DNA from: Aestuariivita sp.
Lineage (GTDB): Bacteria > Pseudomonadota > Alphaproteobacteria > Rhodobacterales > Rhodobacteraceae
Length of the DNA: 64,000 nucleotides
Direction of reading: 5' to 3'
NCBI GenBank assembly: GCA_018401465.1
Contig: JAGYKE010000004.1
Span: 1,953,857 to 2,017,856 of the forward strand
Positions 17,258 to 25,990 of the stretch are shown here, in pieces. Each line of letters starts with the position of its first letter. Within the stretch, counting starts at the first letter, position 1. A program made the translations under genes and the position numbers. The notes beneath the pieces are model-generated. The model worked only from the letters and a program-made list of their open reading frames with translations. It was not told where the DNA came from and did not search any database.

Positions 17258-18205
17258 ATGGCGGATCTGAAGGACATGTTCGGCGGGGGCGTTCGCGACC
17301 GGCTTCTGGGCTTGCCCGCGCCGCGCCCCGGTGACCCAGCACCCCATATCGCGGTGCTGGGCGCCGATTGTGCGACGCCCTATCCGTCGGTCGGCGCCTA
17401 TTGCGCGGGCGGACCGATGGCGATGCGCGCGGGCGCCGCGCCCTATTCCGAGGGGTTTGCCAAGTTCAACTTCGATCTGGGCCATGACGTCCTGCCTGAC
17501 GGCGTGCGCGCTGTCGACATGGGCGATCTGCCGGTCGATCCGGCCGATCCGGCAGGCAACCGCGCGCTGATTGCGTCCACGGTGGCCGGGCTTGTCGCGC
17601 AGGGCACGGTGCCGATGCTGCTGGGAGGCGACGATTCCCTGCCGACGCCGATGCTGCAGGGGCTCGCCGCGCTGGGGCGGGTCGATATCCTGCAGATCGA
17701 CGCCCATATCGACTGGCGCGACAGTGTCGAGGGCGAATCTCTCGGCCTGTCCTCGACCATGCGGCGGGCCTCGGAAATGGCCCATGTGGGCCGCATCGTG
17801 CAGGTGGGGGCGCGTGGCATCGGGTCAGCCTCGCGCGTCGAGGTCGACGCGGCGCGCGCCCATGGCGCGGTGCTGGTTCCGGCCGCGACCTTCCATGCCG
17901 AAGGGCTGGCGTCGGTCCTGCCGCATCTGTCGGGCGATGCGCCCCTGGTGGTCTGTTTCGATTGCGACGCGCTCGATCCCTCGGTCATGCCCGCCGTGAT
18001 CGCGCCCACGGGCGGCGGGCTGACGCATGCGCAGGTTCTGGCGCTGCTGCGGGCGGCTGCGGCGCGCGCGCCCATCGCCGCCTTTGCGCTGGTCGAATTC
18101 ATGCCCGAAGCCGACCGCGACGGGATCGGCGCGCGCACGGCGGGCCAGCTGCTGGCGTCGGTGCTTGGCCTTATCGGCGGGCAATGCGCCGCGCGCCTGA
18201 CCTGA
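17258..18205 (+). CDS. Arginase/agmatinase-family ureohydrolase with altered metal ligand
   Basis: Ureohydrolases cleave guanidino compounds such as agmatine to release urea at a two-manganese site. This 315-residue protein has DAHID (148-152) and DCDALDPS (235-242), which supply most metal ligands. The first ligand motif, normally GGDHS, reads GGDDS with Asp126 in place of His. The ending (ALVEFMPEADRDGIGARTAGQLL) fits the family. Substrate cannot be told from sequence: agmatine, guanidinobutyrate or another compound is possible. GGGGGA lies eight bases before the start. It is set between acpP and fabF with no obvious pathway partner. Confidence 0.85.
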   Translation: MADLKDMFGGGVRDRLLGLPAPRPGDPAPHIAVLGADCATPYPSVGAYCAGGPMAMRAGAAPYSEGFAKFNFDLGHDVLPDGVRAVDMGDLPVDPADPAGNRALIASTVAGLVAQGTVPMLLGGDDSLPTPMLQGLAALGRVDILQIDAHIDWRDSVEGESLGLSSTMRRASEMAHVGRIVQVGARGIGSASRVEVDAARAHGAVLVPAATFHAEGLASVLPHLSGDAPLVVCFDCDALDPSVMPAVIAPTGGGLTHAQVLALLRAAAARAPIAAFALVEFMPEADRDGIGARTAGQLLASVLGLIGGQCAARLT

Positions 18206-18274
18206 GTGCCCTTGCCCGGTATGGCGGCACGGGGTAAGAGCGATCGGAACGAAAACAAAGGCACGAGGGGTTCC

Positions 18275-19534
18275 ATGCGCAGAGTTGTGGTCACCGGTCT
18301 GGGACTGGTCACACCGCTGGCAAGCGGGGTCGAAGAAACCTGGTCGCGCCTGTTGGCGGGGCAGTCGGGCGCGGGGCCGATCACGCTGTTCGATGCCAGC
18401 GATCTTGCCACCACCTATGCCTGCGAAGTGCCGCGCGGCGACGGCAGCGACGGCACCTTCAACCCCGATGACTATCTGGAGCCGAAGGACCAGCGTAAGG
18501 TCGACACCTTCATCCTGTTCGGGATCGCCGCCGCCCAGCAGGCGGTCGAGGATTCGGGCTGGATGCCCACCGACCGCGACAGCCAGGAGCGCACCGGCGT
18601 GCTGATCGGATCGGGGATCGGGGGTCTGAACTCCATCGCCAACACCGCCGTTCTGCTGGAGGAGAAAGGCCCCCGCCGGGTCAGCCCCTTCTTCGTGCCG
18701 GGGGCGCTGATCAATTTGATCTCGGGTCAGGTCAGCATCAAGTACGGCTTCAAGGGCCCGAACCATTCGGTGGTCACGGCCTGTTCGACGGGCGCGCATG
18801 CCATCGGCGACGCCGCACGCCTGATCAAGTACGGCGATGCAGACGTGATGGTCGCAGGCGGGGCCGAGGCTGCGATCTGCAGGCTGGGAATCGCGGGGTT
18901 CAACGCCTGCAAGGCCTTGTCGACCAAGCGGGGGCACGAGCCGCAGAAGGCCAGCCGCCCCTATGACATCGACCGCGACGGGTTCGTCATGGGCGAAGGC
19001 GCGGGGATCGTCGTGCTCGAGGAATACGAACACGCCAAGGGGCGTGGCGCGAAGATCTATGCCGAGGTGCTGGGCTATGGCCTGTCGGGCGACGCCTATC
19101 ACATCACCGCGCCGTCCGAGGACGGCGAAGGTGGCGAACGGTCGATGCGAGCGGCTTTGCGGGACGCCGGGCTTGAGCCTTCGGCCATCGACTACATCAA
19201 CGCGCATGGCACATCGACCATGGCCGACGTGATCGAGCTTTCGGCCGTCGAGCGGCTTCTGGGCGATGCGGCGGGCAAGGTCACCATGTCGTCGACCAAG
19301 TCGGCGACGGGGCACCTGCTGGGCGCCGCCGGCGCGATCGAGGCGATCTTCTCGATCCTCGCGATCCGCGACCAGGTGGCACCGCCCACGATCAATCTTG
19401 ATAACCCGGCGGTCGAAACGGCGATCGACCTTGCCCCGAACGCCAAGCGCGAACGCGAGATCAACGTGGCGCTGTCGAATTCCTTCGGCTTTGGCGGCAC
19501 CAATGCCAGCGTGATCTTCGGGAAAGCCACCTGA
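18275..19534 (+). CDS. fabF: 3-oxoacyl-ACP synthase II
   Basis: FabF condenses malonyl-ACP with acyl-ACP. The 419-residue protein has the nucleophile Cys170 in TACSTGAHAIGDA, the histidine motifs NAHGTST and KSATGHLLGAAG, and the C-terminal NSFGFGGTNAS. GAGGGG precedes the start. mltG begins one base after its stop, so the two are probably cotranscribed, an arrangement common in alphaproteobacteria. Confidence 0.98.
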   Translation: MRRVVVTGLGLVTPLASGVEETWSRLLAGQSGAGPITLFDASDLATTYACEVPRGDGSDGTFNPDDYLEPKDQRKVDTFILFGIAAAQQAVEDSGWMPTDRDSQERTGVLIGSGIGGLNSIANTAVLLEEKGPRRVSPFFVPGALINLISGQVSIKYGFKGPNHSVVTACSTGAHAIGDAARLIKYGDADVMVAGGAEAAICRLGIAGFNACKALSTKRGHEPQKASRPYDIDRDGFVMGEGAGIVVLEEYEHAKGRGAKIYAEVLGYGLSGDAYHITAPSEDGEGGERSMRAALRDAGLEPSAIDYINAHGTSTMADVIELSAVERLLGDAAGKVTMSSTKSATGHLLGAAGAIEAIFSILAIRDQVAPPTINLDNPAVETAIDLAPNAKREREINVALSNSFGFGGTNASVIFGKAT

Positions 19535-19535
19535 C

Positions 19536-20708
19536 ATGTGGCGCGCCGTCGCGTCGAATGCCCTGACCCTGCTGGTAGTTGCCCTGTTCCTTCTGGGCGG
19601 GCTGATCCTGTGGGGGCAGGGGCAGTATTCGAACGCGGGGCCGCTGAGCGAACCGATCTGCCTGCGGGTCGAACGCGGATCGAACATGGCGCGCGTCAGC
19701 CGCGATCTTGAGGCGCAGGGCGCGGTCACATCCGCGATGATCTTCCGCATGGGCGCGGATTACGAAGACCGCGCGCAGGATCTCAAGGCGGGCAGCTTCC
19801 TCGTGCCACCGGGCGCGTCGATGGCCGATATCGTGGACGACATCACGGGCGGCGGCGAAAGCACCTGCGGCACCGATGTCGTCTACCGCATCGGGGTCAC
19901 CCGCCTGACCGTGCAGGTGCGCGAGCTTGACCCCGCGACCGGGCAATTCGCCGAGCTTGCGTCCTTCACGCCGGGCGAGGGCGAAGTGCCCGAGGCCTAT
20001 GGCGAGAAGAAGGCCGAGGTCGGCACCCGCTTCCGCATCGCGCTGGCCGAAGGCGTGACCAGCTGGCAGGTGGTCGAAAGCCTGAAGCAGATCGACCTTC
20101 TGGAAGGCGATATCGCCGAGGTGCCGGCCGAAGGTGCCCTCGCGCCCGACAGCTATGAGGTGACGCGCGGCGCGACGCGGGCCTCGGTCATCGACCGCAT
20201 GGCGGCATCGCAGGCCGACCGCATCGCCCGCGTCTGGGACAACCGCCGCGACGGTCTGCCCATCGAGACGCCCGAGGAAATGCTCATCCTCGCCTCGATC
20301 ATCGAGAAGGAAACAAGCCTTGCCGAAGAACGCGGCCGCGTCGCCAGCGTCTTTGTCAACCGCCTCAACCAGGGCATGCGGCTGCAGACCGACCCCACCG
20401 TCATCTACGGCGTCACCGAAGGGCGCGGCACTCTGGGCCGCGGCCTGCGGCAAAGCGAACTGCGCCGCGAAACGCCGTGGAACACCTATGTTATCGCCGG
20501 TCTGCCGCCCACGCCCATCGCCAATCCGGGGCTTGCGAGCCTCGAGGCCGCGGTGAACCCCGACGACACCGATTTCATCTTCTTCGTCGCCGATGGCACG
20601 GGCGGTCACGCCTTTGCGGTCACGCTGGACGAACATAACCGCAACGTCGCGCGCTGGCGCCAGATCGAGGCGGAACGCGAGGCCCAGCAGCCCGCGGCGA
20701 ACGACTAG
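19536..20708 (+). CDS. mltG: Endolytic murein transglycosylase
   Basis: MltG is an inner-membrane lytic transglycosylase that releases nascent peptidoglycan strands and sets glycan chain length. The 390-residue protein has one N-terminal membrane anchor (about 9-27), a LysM-like region and the YceG domain. The catalytic glutamate is Glu257 in ASIIEKET, followed by VASVFVNRL and MRLQTDPTVIYG. IAGLPPTPIANPG and ALxAAxxP-like ASLEAAVNP are also present. It starts one base after fabF. The GTA cluster begins 184 bases downstream. Confidence 0.96.
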   Translation: MWRAVASNALTLLVVALFLLGGLILWGQGQYSNAGPLSEPICLRVERGSNMARVSRDLEAQGAVTSAMIFRMGADYEDRAQDLKAGSFLVPPGASMADIVDDITGGGESTCGTDVVYRIGVTRLTVQVRELDPATGQFAELASFTPGEGEVPEAYGEKKAEVGTRFRIALAEGVTSWQVVESLKQIDLLEGDIAEVPAEGALAPDSYEVTRGATRASVIDRMAASQADRIARVWDNRRDGLPIETPEEMLILASIIEKETSLAEERGRVASVFVNRLNQGMRLQTDPTVIYGVTEGRGTLGRGLRQSELRRETPWNTYVIAGLPPTPIANPGLASLEAAVNPDDTDFIFFVADGTGGHAFAVTLDEHNRNVARWRQIEAEREAQQPAAND

Positions 20709-20765
20709 GGTTAACGGTCCCTGACCAGAGCGCGCGGGGCCGTTGCTCGCAGGCCTATGTTTTCA

Positions 20766-20794
20766 TTGACTTTATCGCGAATTTCGCGCATAGA
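20766..20794 (+). promoter_or_regulatory. Candidate GTA cluster promoter with internal palindrome
   Basis: TTGACT, a 17-base spacer and CATAGA form a promoter-like sequence about 100 bases before g1. The spacer contains CGCGAA-N-TTCGCG (20776-20788), a 13-base palindrome placed exactly between the two elements. In Rhodobacter capsulatus the GTA promoter is directly controlled by the activator GafA; whether this palindrome is the equivalent site is inference. Confidence 0.55.
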
Positions 20795-20892
20795 TTGTCT
20801 TGGCTGGAAGGGCCGTGCGACCGGGTCTGCCTGCGGCCCCGGCCCCGCGGTCCTTTTCGGGCGGGAACCCGTCGCCATGAGGTTCACCGCCT

Positions 20893-21234
20893 ATGATCGT
20901 CACCCTGCCGGACCAACGGGCGTCCGAGACCGAGGAACTTCTTCAGTCCCTGCACGCCTCGGTCAAGCGCGCGCGTCAGAAGATCGAAGACCTGCTTTCA
21001 AGGGTCGATACGGAAGAGGAAGCCGCCGATCCGGGCCTGGCGAAACGCATCTCGGCACTCGAGACGCTGATCTCCAATTGCCACAAGATCGAGGTGAAGT
21101 ATGTCGAACGGCTCTATCACGACAGCGGAATCGTGCAGGGCGGCTATGCCCTCGACCTCGATGCCGCGCGGGCTGAAATCGGGGGCCGCCTGGATCGCCT
21201 CCGCGACGCCCGGGATCCGGGCGAAGTTCCTTGA
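20893..21234 (+). CDS. GTA small terminase subunit (g1)
   Basis: This 113-residue, highly charged and helical protein begins MIVTLPDQRASETEE and contains long coiled-coil-like helices, such as HASVKRARQKIEDLLSRVDTEEE in part and LETLISNCHKIEVKYVERL. Its place directly before the large terminase matches RcGTA g1, shown in R. capsulatus to be an atypical small terminase that lacks a specific pac-site preference, consistent with packaging of random host DNA. GAGG lies ten bases before the Met. Its end overlaps g2. Confidence 0.85.
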   Translation: MIVTLPDQRASETEELLQSLHASVKRARQKIEDLLSRVDTEEEAADPGLAKRISALETLISNCHKIEVKYVERLYHDSGIVQGGYALDLDAARAEIGGRLDRLRDARDPGEVP

Positions 21235-22516
21235 CGACCTGGGAGAGGGGGGGCTTCTGGCCCTCCCTTTTCTGTTCGAATTCTGGGCGCTGCCGCACCA
21301 GTTGCCGCCGACCGGCGACTGGCGGACCTGGGTGATCCTGGGCGGGCGCGGCGCGGGCAAGACGCGCGCGGGCGCAGAATGGGTGCGCGCGCAGGTGGAA
21401 GGGGCAAGACCGCTGAGCCCCGGGCGGGCGCGGCGCGTCGCGCTGGTGGGCGAAACCTATGACCAGGTGCGCGACGTGATGATCTTCGGCGACAGCGGCA
21501 TCCTTGCCGCCTCGCCCGCCGACCGGCGGCCGAAATGGCGCGCGAGCGAACGCAAGCTGGTCTGGCCCAACGGGGCCGAGGCCAAGGCCTTTTCCGCCCA
21601 CGACCCCGAGGCCCTGCGCGGCCCCCAGTTCGACGCCGCCTGGGCGGACGAGCTGGCCAAGTGGCCCAAGGCGCAGGCGACATGGGACATGCTGCAGTTC
21701 TGCCTCCGTCTGGGCACGGACCCCCGCGCCTGCGTGACCACGACGCCGCGCAATGTCGATGCGCTGAAAGCCCTGCTGGCCGCGCCGACCACCGTCACAA
21801 CCCATGCGCCGACGCAGGCGAACCGCGCCAACCTGGCCCGGTCCTTTCTCGCCGAGGTGCAGCGCCGCTATGCCGGAACCCGCCTTGGCCGGCAGGAGAT
21901 CGAGGGCGCGATGCTTGACGATGTGGAAGGCGCGCTCTGGTCGACCGACATGTTGTCCGATCTGCGCGTCGGGGCGGCGCCGCCGCTTGACCGGATCGTG
22001 GTCGCGCTCGACCCCGCGGTCACCGGGGGCGCGGGGGCGGATGCCTGCGGGCTGGTCGTCGCGGGCGTCCAGCGGCAGGGGCCGCCGCAGGACTGGCGGG
22101 CCTATGTGATGGCCGATCTCACGGTCGCGGGCGTGGGACCCTCCGCCTGGGCGCGCGCCGCCATCGCGGCCATGGCGCATTACCACGCCGACAGGCTGGT
22201 GGCCGAAGTCAATCAGGGCGGGCAACTGGTGGAAGAGGTGCTGCGCCAGATCGACCCGCTTGTCCCGTTCCGGGCGGTGCATGCCACGCGCGGCAAGGTC
22301 GCGCGGGCCGAACCGGTCGCCGCGCTTTACGAACAGGGCCGCGTGCGCCACCTGCCGGGGCTGGGCGCGCTGGAACGCCAGATGGTCCAGATGACCGGTG
22401 CGGGCTTCCGCGGGACGGGGTCACCCGACCGCGTCGATGCGCTGGTCTGGGCGCTGCATGATCTGATGATCGCGCCCGCCGCCGATTACCGTGATCCGCG
22501 GATGCGCGCGCTCTGA
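21161..22516 (+). CDS. GTA large terminase, packaging ATPase and nuclease (g2)
   Basis: TerL drives DNA into the head and cuts it to headful length. Taking the Met at 21161 the protein has 451 residues. The ATPase has Walker A GGRGAGKT (61-68) and Walker B WADELAKW (about 160-167), followed by the coupling motif TTTPRN. The RNase H-like nuclease has VVALDPAVTGG and VAEVNQGG. It overlaps g1 by 74 bases in another frame. The exact start is uncertain, since Mets at 21101 and 21146 are also in frame and none has a good ribosome site. Confidence 0.93.
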   Translation: MPRGLKSGAAWIASATPGIRAKFLDDLGEGGLLALPFLFEFWALPHQLPPTGDWRTWVILGGRGAGKTRAGAEWVRAQVEGARPLSPGRARRVALVGETYDQVRDVMIFGDSGILAASPADRRPKWRASERKLVWPNGAEAKAFSAHDPEALRGPQFDAAWADELAKWPKAQATWDMLQFCLRLGTDPRACVTTTPRNVDALKALLAAPTTVTTHAPTQANRANLARSFLAEVQRRYAGTRLGRQEIEGAMLDDVEGALWSTDMLSDLRVGAAPPLDRIVVALDPAVTGGAGADACGLVVAGVQRQGPPQDWRAYVMADLTVAGVGPSAWARAAIAAMAHYHADRLVAEVNQGGQLVEEVLRQIDPLVPFRAVHATRGKVARAEPVAALYEQGRVRHLPGLGALERQMVQMTGAGFRGTGSPDRVDALVWALHDLMIAPAADYRDPRMRAL

Positions 22517-22645
22517 GCGCGCCGTTGCGCGCGGCCCGCGCGGGCCATTCCACAAGTATTGGCATTATCGCGCGACAACCTTCGCGACAGGACGGGCCTG
22601 CCTACTGCCCCGCAGCGCCCCCCGCGATCCAAGGAGAGACACCGC

Positions 22646-23821
22646 ATGTTCGACTTCCTGCGCAAGGACAAGGCCCCGGTGAATGAGGCCAAGGCCAGCC
22701 GCACCGGCCCGGTGATCGCCTATCACACCTCGGGCCGCGTGGCGTGGAGCCCGCGGGACGCCGTGTCGCTGACGCGCACGGGCTTCGCGGGGAACCCCGT
22801 CGGTTTCCGGTCGGTCAAGCTGATCGCCGAGGCGGCGGCGGCGCTGCCCCTCATCCTGCAGGACGCCGACCGCCGCTATGACGTGCACCCCGCGCTCGAC
22901 CTTCTTGCGCGGCCCAACGGGGCGCAGACCCGCGCCGAACTGATGGAATCGCTGTTCGGGCAGCTTCTTCTGTCGGGCAACGCCTATGTCGAGGCCGTGC
23001 CGGGCGAGGGGCTGGCGCCCGCCGAACTGCATGTGCTGCGGTCGGACCGGATGCATGTCGTGCCCGGCCCCGACGGCTGGCCCGCCGCCTATGATTATGC
23101 GCTGGGCGGCAAGACGCACCGCTTTCACATGGCCGATCCGTCGCCTGTCTGTCACATCCGCAGCTTTCACCCGCAGGACGACCATTACGGCCTCTCGCCG
23201 CTGCAGGCGGCGGCGATGGCGGTCGATGTCCACAACAGCGCCAGCCGCTGGTCAAAGGCGCTTCTGGACAATGCCGCGCGGCCTTCGGGCGCGATCGTCT
23301 ATCGCGGCGCAGACGGGCACGGCACGATGACCTCCGAACAATATGACCGCCTCGTGGGCGAGATGGAAAGCCACCACCAGGGCGCGCGCAACGCGGGCCG
23401 CCCGATGCTTCTGGAAGGCGGGCTTGACTGGAAACCGATGGGCTTTTCGCCCTCGGACATGGAATTCCAGAAGACCAAGGAAGCCGCCGCGCGGGAAATC
23501 GCGCTGGCCTTCGGCGTGCCGCCCATGCTGCTGGGCATCCCCGGCGACGCGACCTACGCCAATTATCAGGAGGCAAACCGCGCCTTCTATCGCCTGACGG
23601 TGCTCCCGCTTGCCGCCCGCGTGGCGGCCAGCCTGTCGGCCTGGCTGTCGGCGCATCTTGGCGAAGATTTCGACCTCAAGCCCGATCTCGATCAGGTGCC
23701 GGCACTGTCCGCTGAGCGCGATGCGCAATGGGCGCGCGTGGCGCGGGCCGATTTCCTGACGACCGACGAAAAGCGCCGCCTGCTTGGGCTGCCGCCCCTT
23801 GGGGACGACGCCAATGCATAG
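22646..23821 (+). CDS. GTA portal protein (g3)
   Basis: The portal is the dodecameric ring at the head vertex through which DNA enters and leaves. The 391-residue protein belongs to the HK97-type phage portal family: LLLSGNAYVEAV, DDHYGLSPLQAA, and the C-terminal FGVPPMLLGIPGDATYANYQEANRAF, here quoted in part. AAGGAGAGA lies before MFDFLRKD. Its stop overlaps the next small gene's ATG (ATGCATAG). Confidence 0.95.
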   Translation: MFDFLRKDKAPVNEAKASRTGPVIAYHTSGRVAWSPRDAVSLTRTGFAGNPVGFRSVKLIAEAAAALPLILQDADRRYDVHPALDLLARPNGAQTRAELMESLFGQLLLSGNAYVEAVPGEGLAPAELHVLRSDRMHVVPGPDGWPAAYDYALGGKTHRFHMADPSPVCHIRSFHPQDDHYGLSPLQAAAMAVDVHNSASRWSKALLDNAARPSGAIVYRGADGHGTMTSEQYDRLVGEMESHHQGARNAGRPMLLEGGLDWKPMGFSPSDMEFQKTKEAAAREIALAFGVPPMLLGIPGDATYANYQEANRAFYRLTVLPLAARVAASLSAWLSAHLGEDFDLKPDLDQVPALSAERDAQWARVARADFLTTDEKRRLLGLPPLGDDANA

Positions 23822-24038
23822 CCCGGGCTTCGATTGCGCGCCGGGCCTGCGGCTGCAGGCGCATGAACAGGTGACCCAGCTGCGTTTCGACAAGCTGGGC
23901 GATGATCTCGAACGCATCGAGACGCTGGTCGAGCGGCTGGAAAAACGGATGTGGCTGGCGCTCTACGGCGTGCTGGCCGTGGTGGCGACGGAAGCGGTGC
24001 GGTCGGTCTTCGACGTGATCGAACGCACCGGCAACTGA
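23814..24038 (+). CDS. GTA head-formation small membrane-like protein (g3.5)
   Basis: This 74-residue protein has a helical heptad-like region (LGDDLERIETLVERLEKRM) followed by one hydrophobic segment (LALYGVLAVVATEAV). It occupies the position of the RCAP_rcc01685-type head-formation protein of RcGTA between portal and protease, and matches it in size and layout as far as I recall. Its exact role is not known to me. It overlaps the portal end by eight bases. Confidence 0.8.
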   Translation: MHSPGFDCAPGLRLQAHEQVTQLRFDKLGDDLERIETLVERLEKRMWLALYGVLAVVATEAVRSVFDVIERTGN

Positions 24039-24050
24039 CGGAGAGATGCG

Positions 24051-24605
24051 ATGCAGGACCACGGACTGGAAACCAAGTTCGCCCGCTTCGGCGATGACCT
24101 GACGGTCGGCGCCGACGCCGTGATCGAAGGCTATGCGAGCCTGTTCGGTCAGGGCGATCAGGGCGGCGACATCGTCCAGAAGGGCGCCTATGCCGGATCG
24201 CTTGCCCGTCTTTCGGCCGATGCGCGGCGGATCAAGATGCTCTGGCAGCACGACCCGTCCCAGCCCATCGGCGTCTGGGACGAGGTGCGCGAGGATGCGC
24301 GCGGCCTTCACGTCAAGGGACGGCTTCTCACCGCGACGCGGATGGGGGCGGAAGCGGCGGCGCTGGTCGCGGCGGGGGCCATCGACGGGCTGTCGATCGG
24401 ATACCGCACGCTGCGCGCGACGAAGACCGACAAGGGGCAGCGCCTCTTGCAGGAACTGGAGCTTTGGGAAGTGTCGCTCGTGACCTTTCCGATGCTGCCC
24501 AGTGCGCGGGTGGCGGCCAAGGGCGAGGTGCCCGAGGCCGAGACCGCCCTGCGCGACCTGGCGGCCGCCTTCGATGGCGCGCGGCTGGAGTTGGCGCGTC
24601 GCTGA
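24051..24605 (+). CDS. GTA prohead protease (g4)
   Basis: This is an HK97-family maturation protease (S78) that trims the capsid protein during head assembly. In 184 residues it shows IEGYASLFGQ, the catalytic His67 in LWQHDPSQPIG and Ser115 in DGLSIGY, followed by ELELWEVSLVTFPMLP, the usual core ending. GGAGAG precedes the Met. It lies directly before the major capsid gene, as in HK97-like phages. Confidence 0.95.
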   Translation: MQDHGLETKFARFGDDLTVGADAVIEGYASLFGQGDQGGDIVQKGAYAGSLARLSADARRIKMLWQHDPSQPIGVWDEVREDARGLHVKGRLLTATRMGAEAAALVAAGAIDGLSIGYRTLRATKTDKGQRLLQELELWEVSLVTFPMLPSARVAAKGEVPEAETALRDLAAAFDGARLELARR

Positions 24606-24638
24606 CGCGCCATGTCTCGGAAGCGAAGGACTACGCGG

Positions 24639-25820
24639 ATGAGCAAGACCGAGACCGGGTCTCGGGCCGGGGACGTGCTGACTCCGGCCGAGGAGGTGAA
24701 GCGGGCGGTGGCCGGTTTCATGTCCGAATTCAAGGGCTTTCAGGACGACATTCAACGCAAACTCAAGCAAACGGAAGAGCGACTGACCATGATGGATCGC
24801 AAATCGCACATCACCGCGCGCCCGCCCCTGTCGGGGGGCGTCGAGCTGGGCGCACCCCATAGGAAGGCCTTTTCGGCCTATCTGCGCCATGGCGACGACG
24901 ACGCCCTGCGCGGCATCGAGATCGAGGGCAAGGCGCTGTCCACCGCGATCAACAGCGACGGCGGGTTCCTCGTCGATCCGCAGACCGCCGACCGCGTGAA
25001 ATCGGTGCTGGCCTCGGCCGCGTCGATCCGCGCCGTGGCGAGTGTGGTCAATGTCGAGGCGACGTCCTTCGACGTGCTGGTCGATCACACCGATGTCGGC
25101 GCCGGCTGGGCGACCGAAACCGGCGGCGTCACGGAAACCGACACGCCGCAGATCGACCGCATCTCGATCCCGCTGCATGAACTGGCGGCCCTGCCCAAGG
25201 CGTCGCAGCGGCTGCTCGACGACAGCGCCTTCGACGTGGAAGGCTGGCTTGCCGGCCGCATCGCCGACAAGTTCGCCCGCGCCGAGGCCGCCGCCTTCAT
25301 CGCCGGCGACGGGATCGACAAGCCCAAGGGCATCCTGACCCACACCAAGATCGCCAACGACACCTGGTCCTGGGGCAACCTCGGCTATGTCGTGACCGGT
25401 GTTGCGGGTGGCATCGGCAATGGCGACGCGGTGGTCGATCTCGTCTATGCGCTGGGCGCGCGCTACCGCGCCAATGCGGGCTTCGTGATGAACTCGAAGA
25501 CCGCGGGGCTGATCCGCAAGCTGAAGGATGCCGATGGCCGCTTCCTGTGGTCGGATGGGCTCGCCGCGGGCGAACCCGCGCGGCTCCTGGGCTATCCGGT
25601 CCTCGTGACCGAGGACATGCCCGATGTCGCGACCGACGCCTTCGCCATCGCCTTCGGCGATTTCCGCGCGGGCTATACCATCGCGGAACGCCCCGACCTG
25701 CGGGTGCTGCGCGATCCGTTCAGCGCCAAGCCGCATGTGCTGTTCTACGCGACCAAGCGCGTGGGCGGCGATGTCAGCGACTTCGCGGCGATCAAGCTGC
25801 TGAAATTCGGCACGGCCTAA
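24639..25820 (+). CDS. GTA major capsid protein (g5)
   Basis: This is the HK97-fold capsid protein. With this start it has 393 residues: an N-terminal helical scaffold (about 1-90) that the protease is expected to remove, then the mature domain from about GGVELG onward. Typical segments are DGGFLVDPQ, TDTPQIDRISIPLHELAALPKASQ (in part), GDGIDKPKGIL, and RVGGDVSDFAAIKLLKFG at the end. AAGGA lies eight bases before 24639, which favours it over the Met at 24612. Confidence 0.96.
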   Translation: MSKTETGSRAGDVLTPAEEVKRAVAGFMSEFKGFQDDIQRKLKQTEERLTMMDRKSHITARPPLSGGVELGAPHRKAFSAYLRHGDDDALRGIEIEGKALSTAINSDGGFLVDPQTADRVKSVLASAASIRAVASVVNVEATSFDVLVDHTDVGAGWATETGGVTETDTPQIDRISIPLHELAALPKASQRLLDDSAFDVEGWLAGRIADKFARAEAAAFIAGDGIDKPKGILTHTKIANDTWSWGNLGYVVTGVAGGIGNGDAVVDLVYALGARYRANAGFVMNSKTAGLIRKLKDADGRFLWSDGLAAGEPARLLGYPVLVTEDMPDVATDAFAIAFGDFRAGYTIAERPDLRVLRDPFSAKPHVLFYATKRVGGDVSDFAAIKLLKFGTA

Positions 25821-25990
25821 CGGCCGGGCCGGACGGGGCGGTCCGGGAGCGGGCCGCCTCCGGGACCGGGCGTGCGTCGGCAAACCCTCGTGCGTTGTCC
25901 AGCTGCTCCCCTCCGTCCGAGCAACGCGGAGCGGCGTGCGTCCGGTTCCCTGCCATCGGCAGGCCAATGACCGGGATATCGGAGTGAACG
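25821..25990. promoter_or_regulatory. g5-g6 intergenic region with two hairpins
   Basis: This is the only long gap inside the GTA cluster (170 bases). It holds a hairpin GGCGGTCC-N6-GGGCCGCC at 25837-25858, 17 bases after the capsid stop, and CCTGCC-N3-GGCAGG at 25949-25963, before g6. Neither has a T run. They may protect the 3' end of a capsid-rich mRNA or lower downstream expression; this is inference. Confidence 0.4.
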
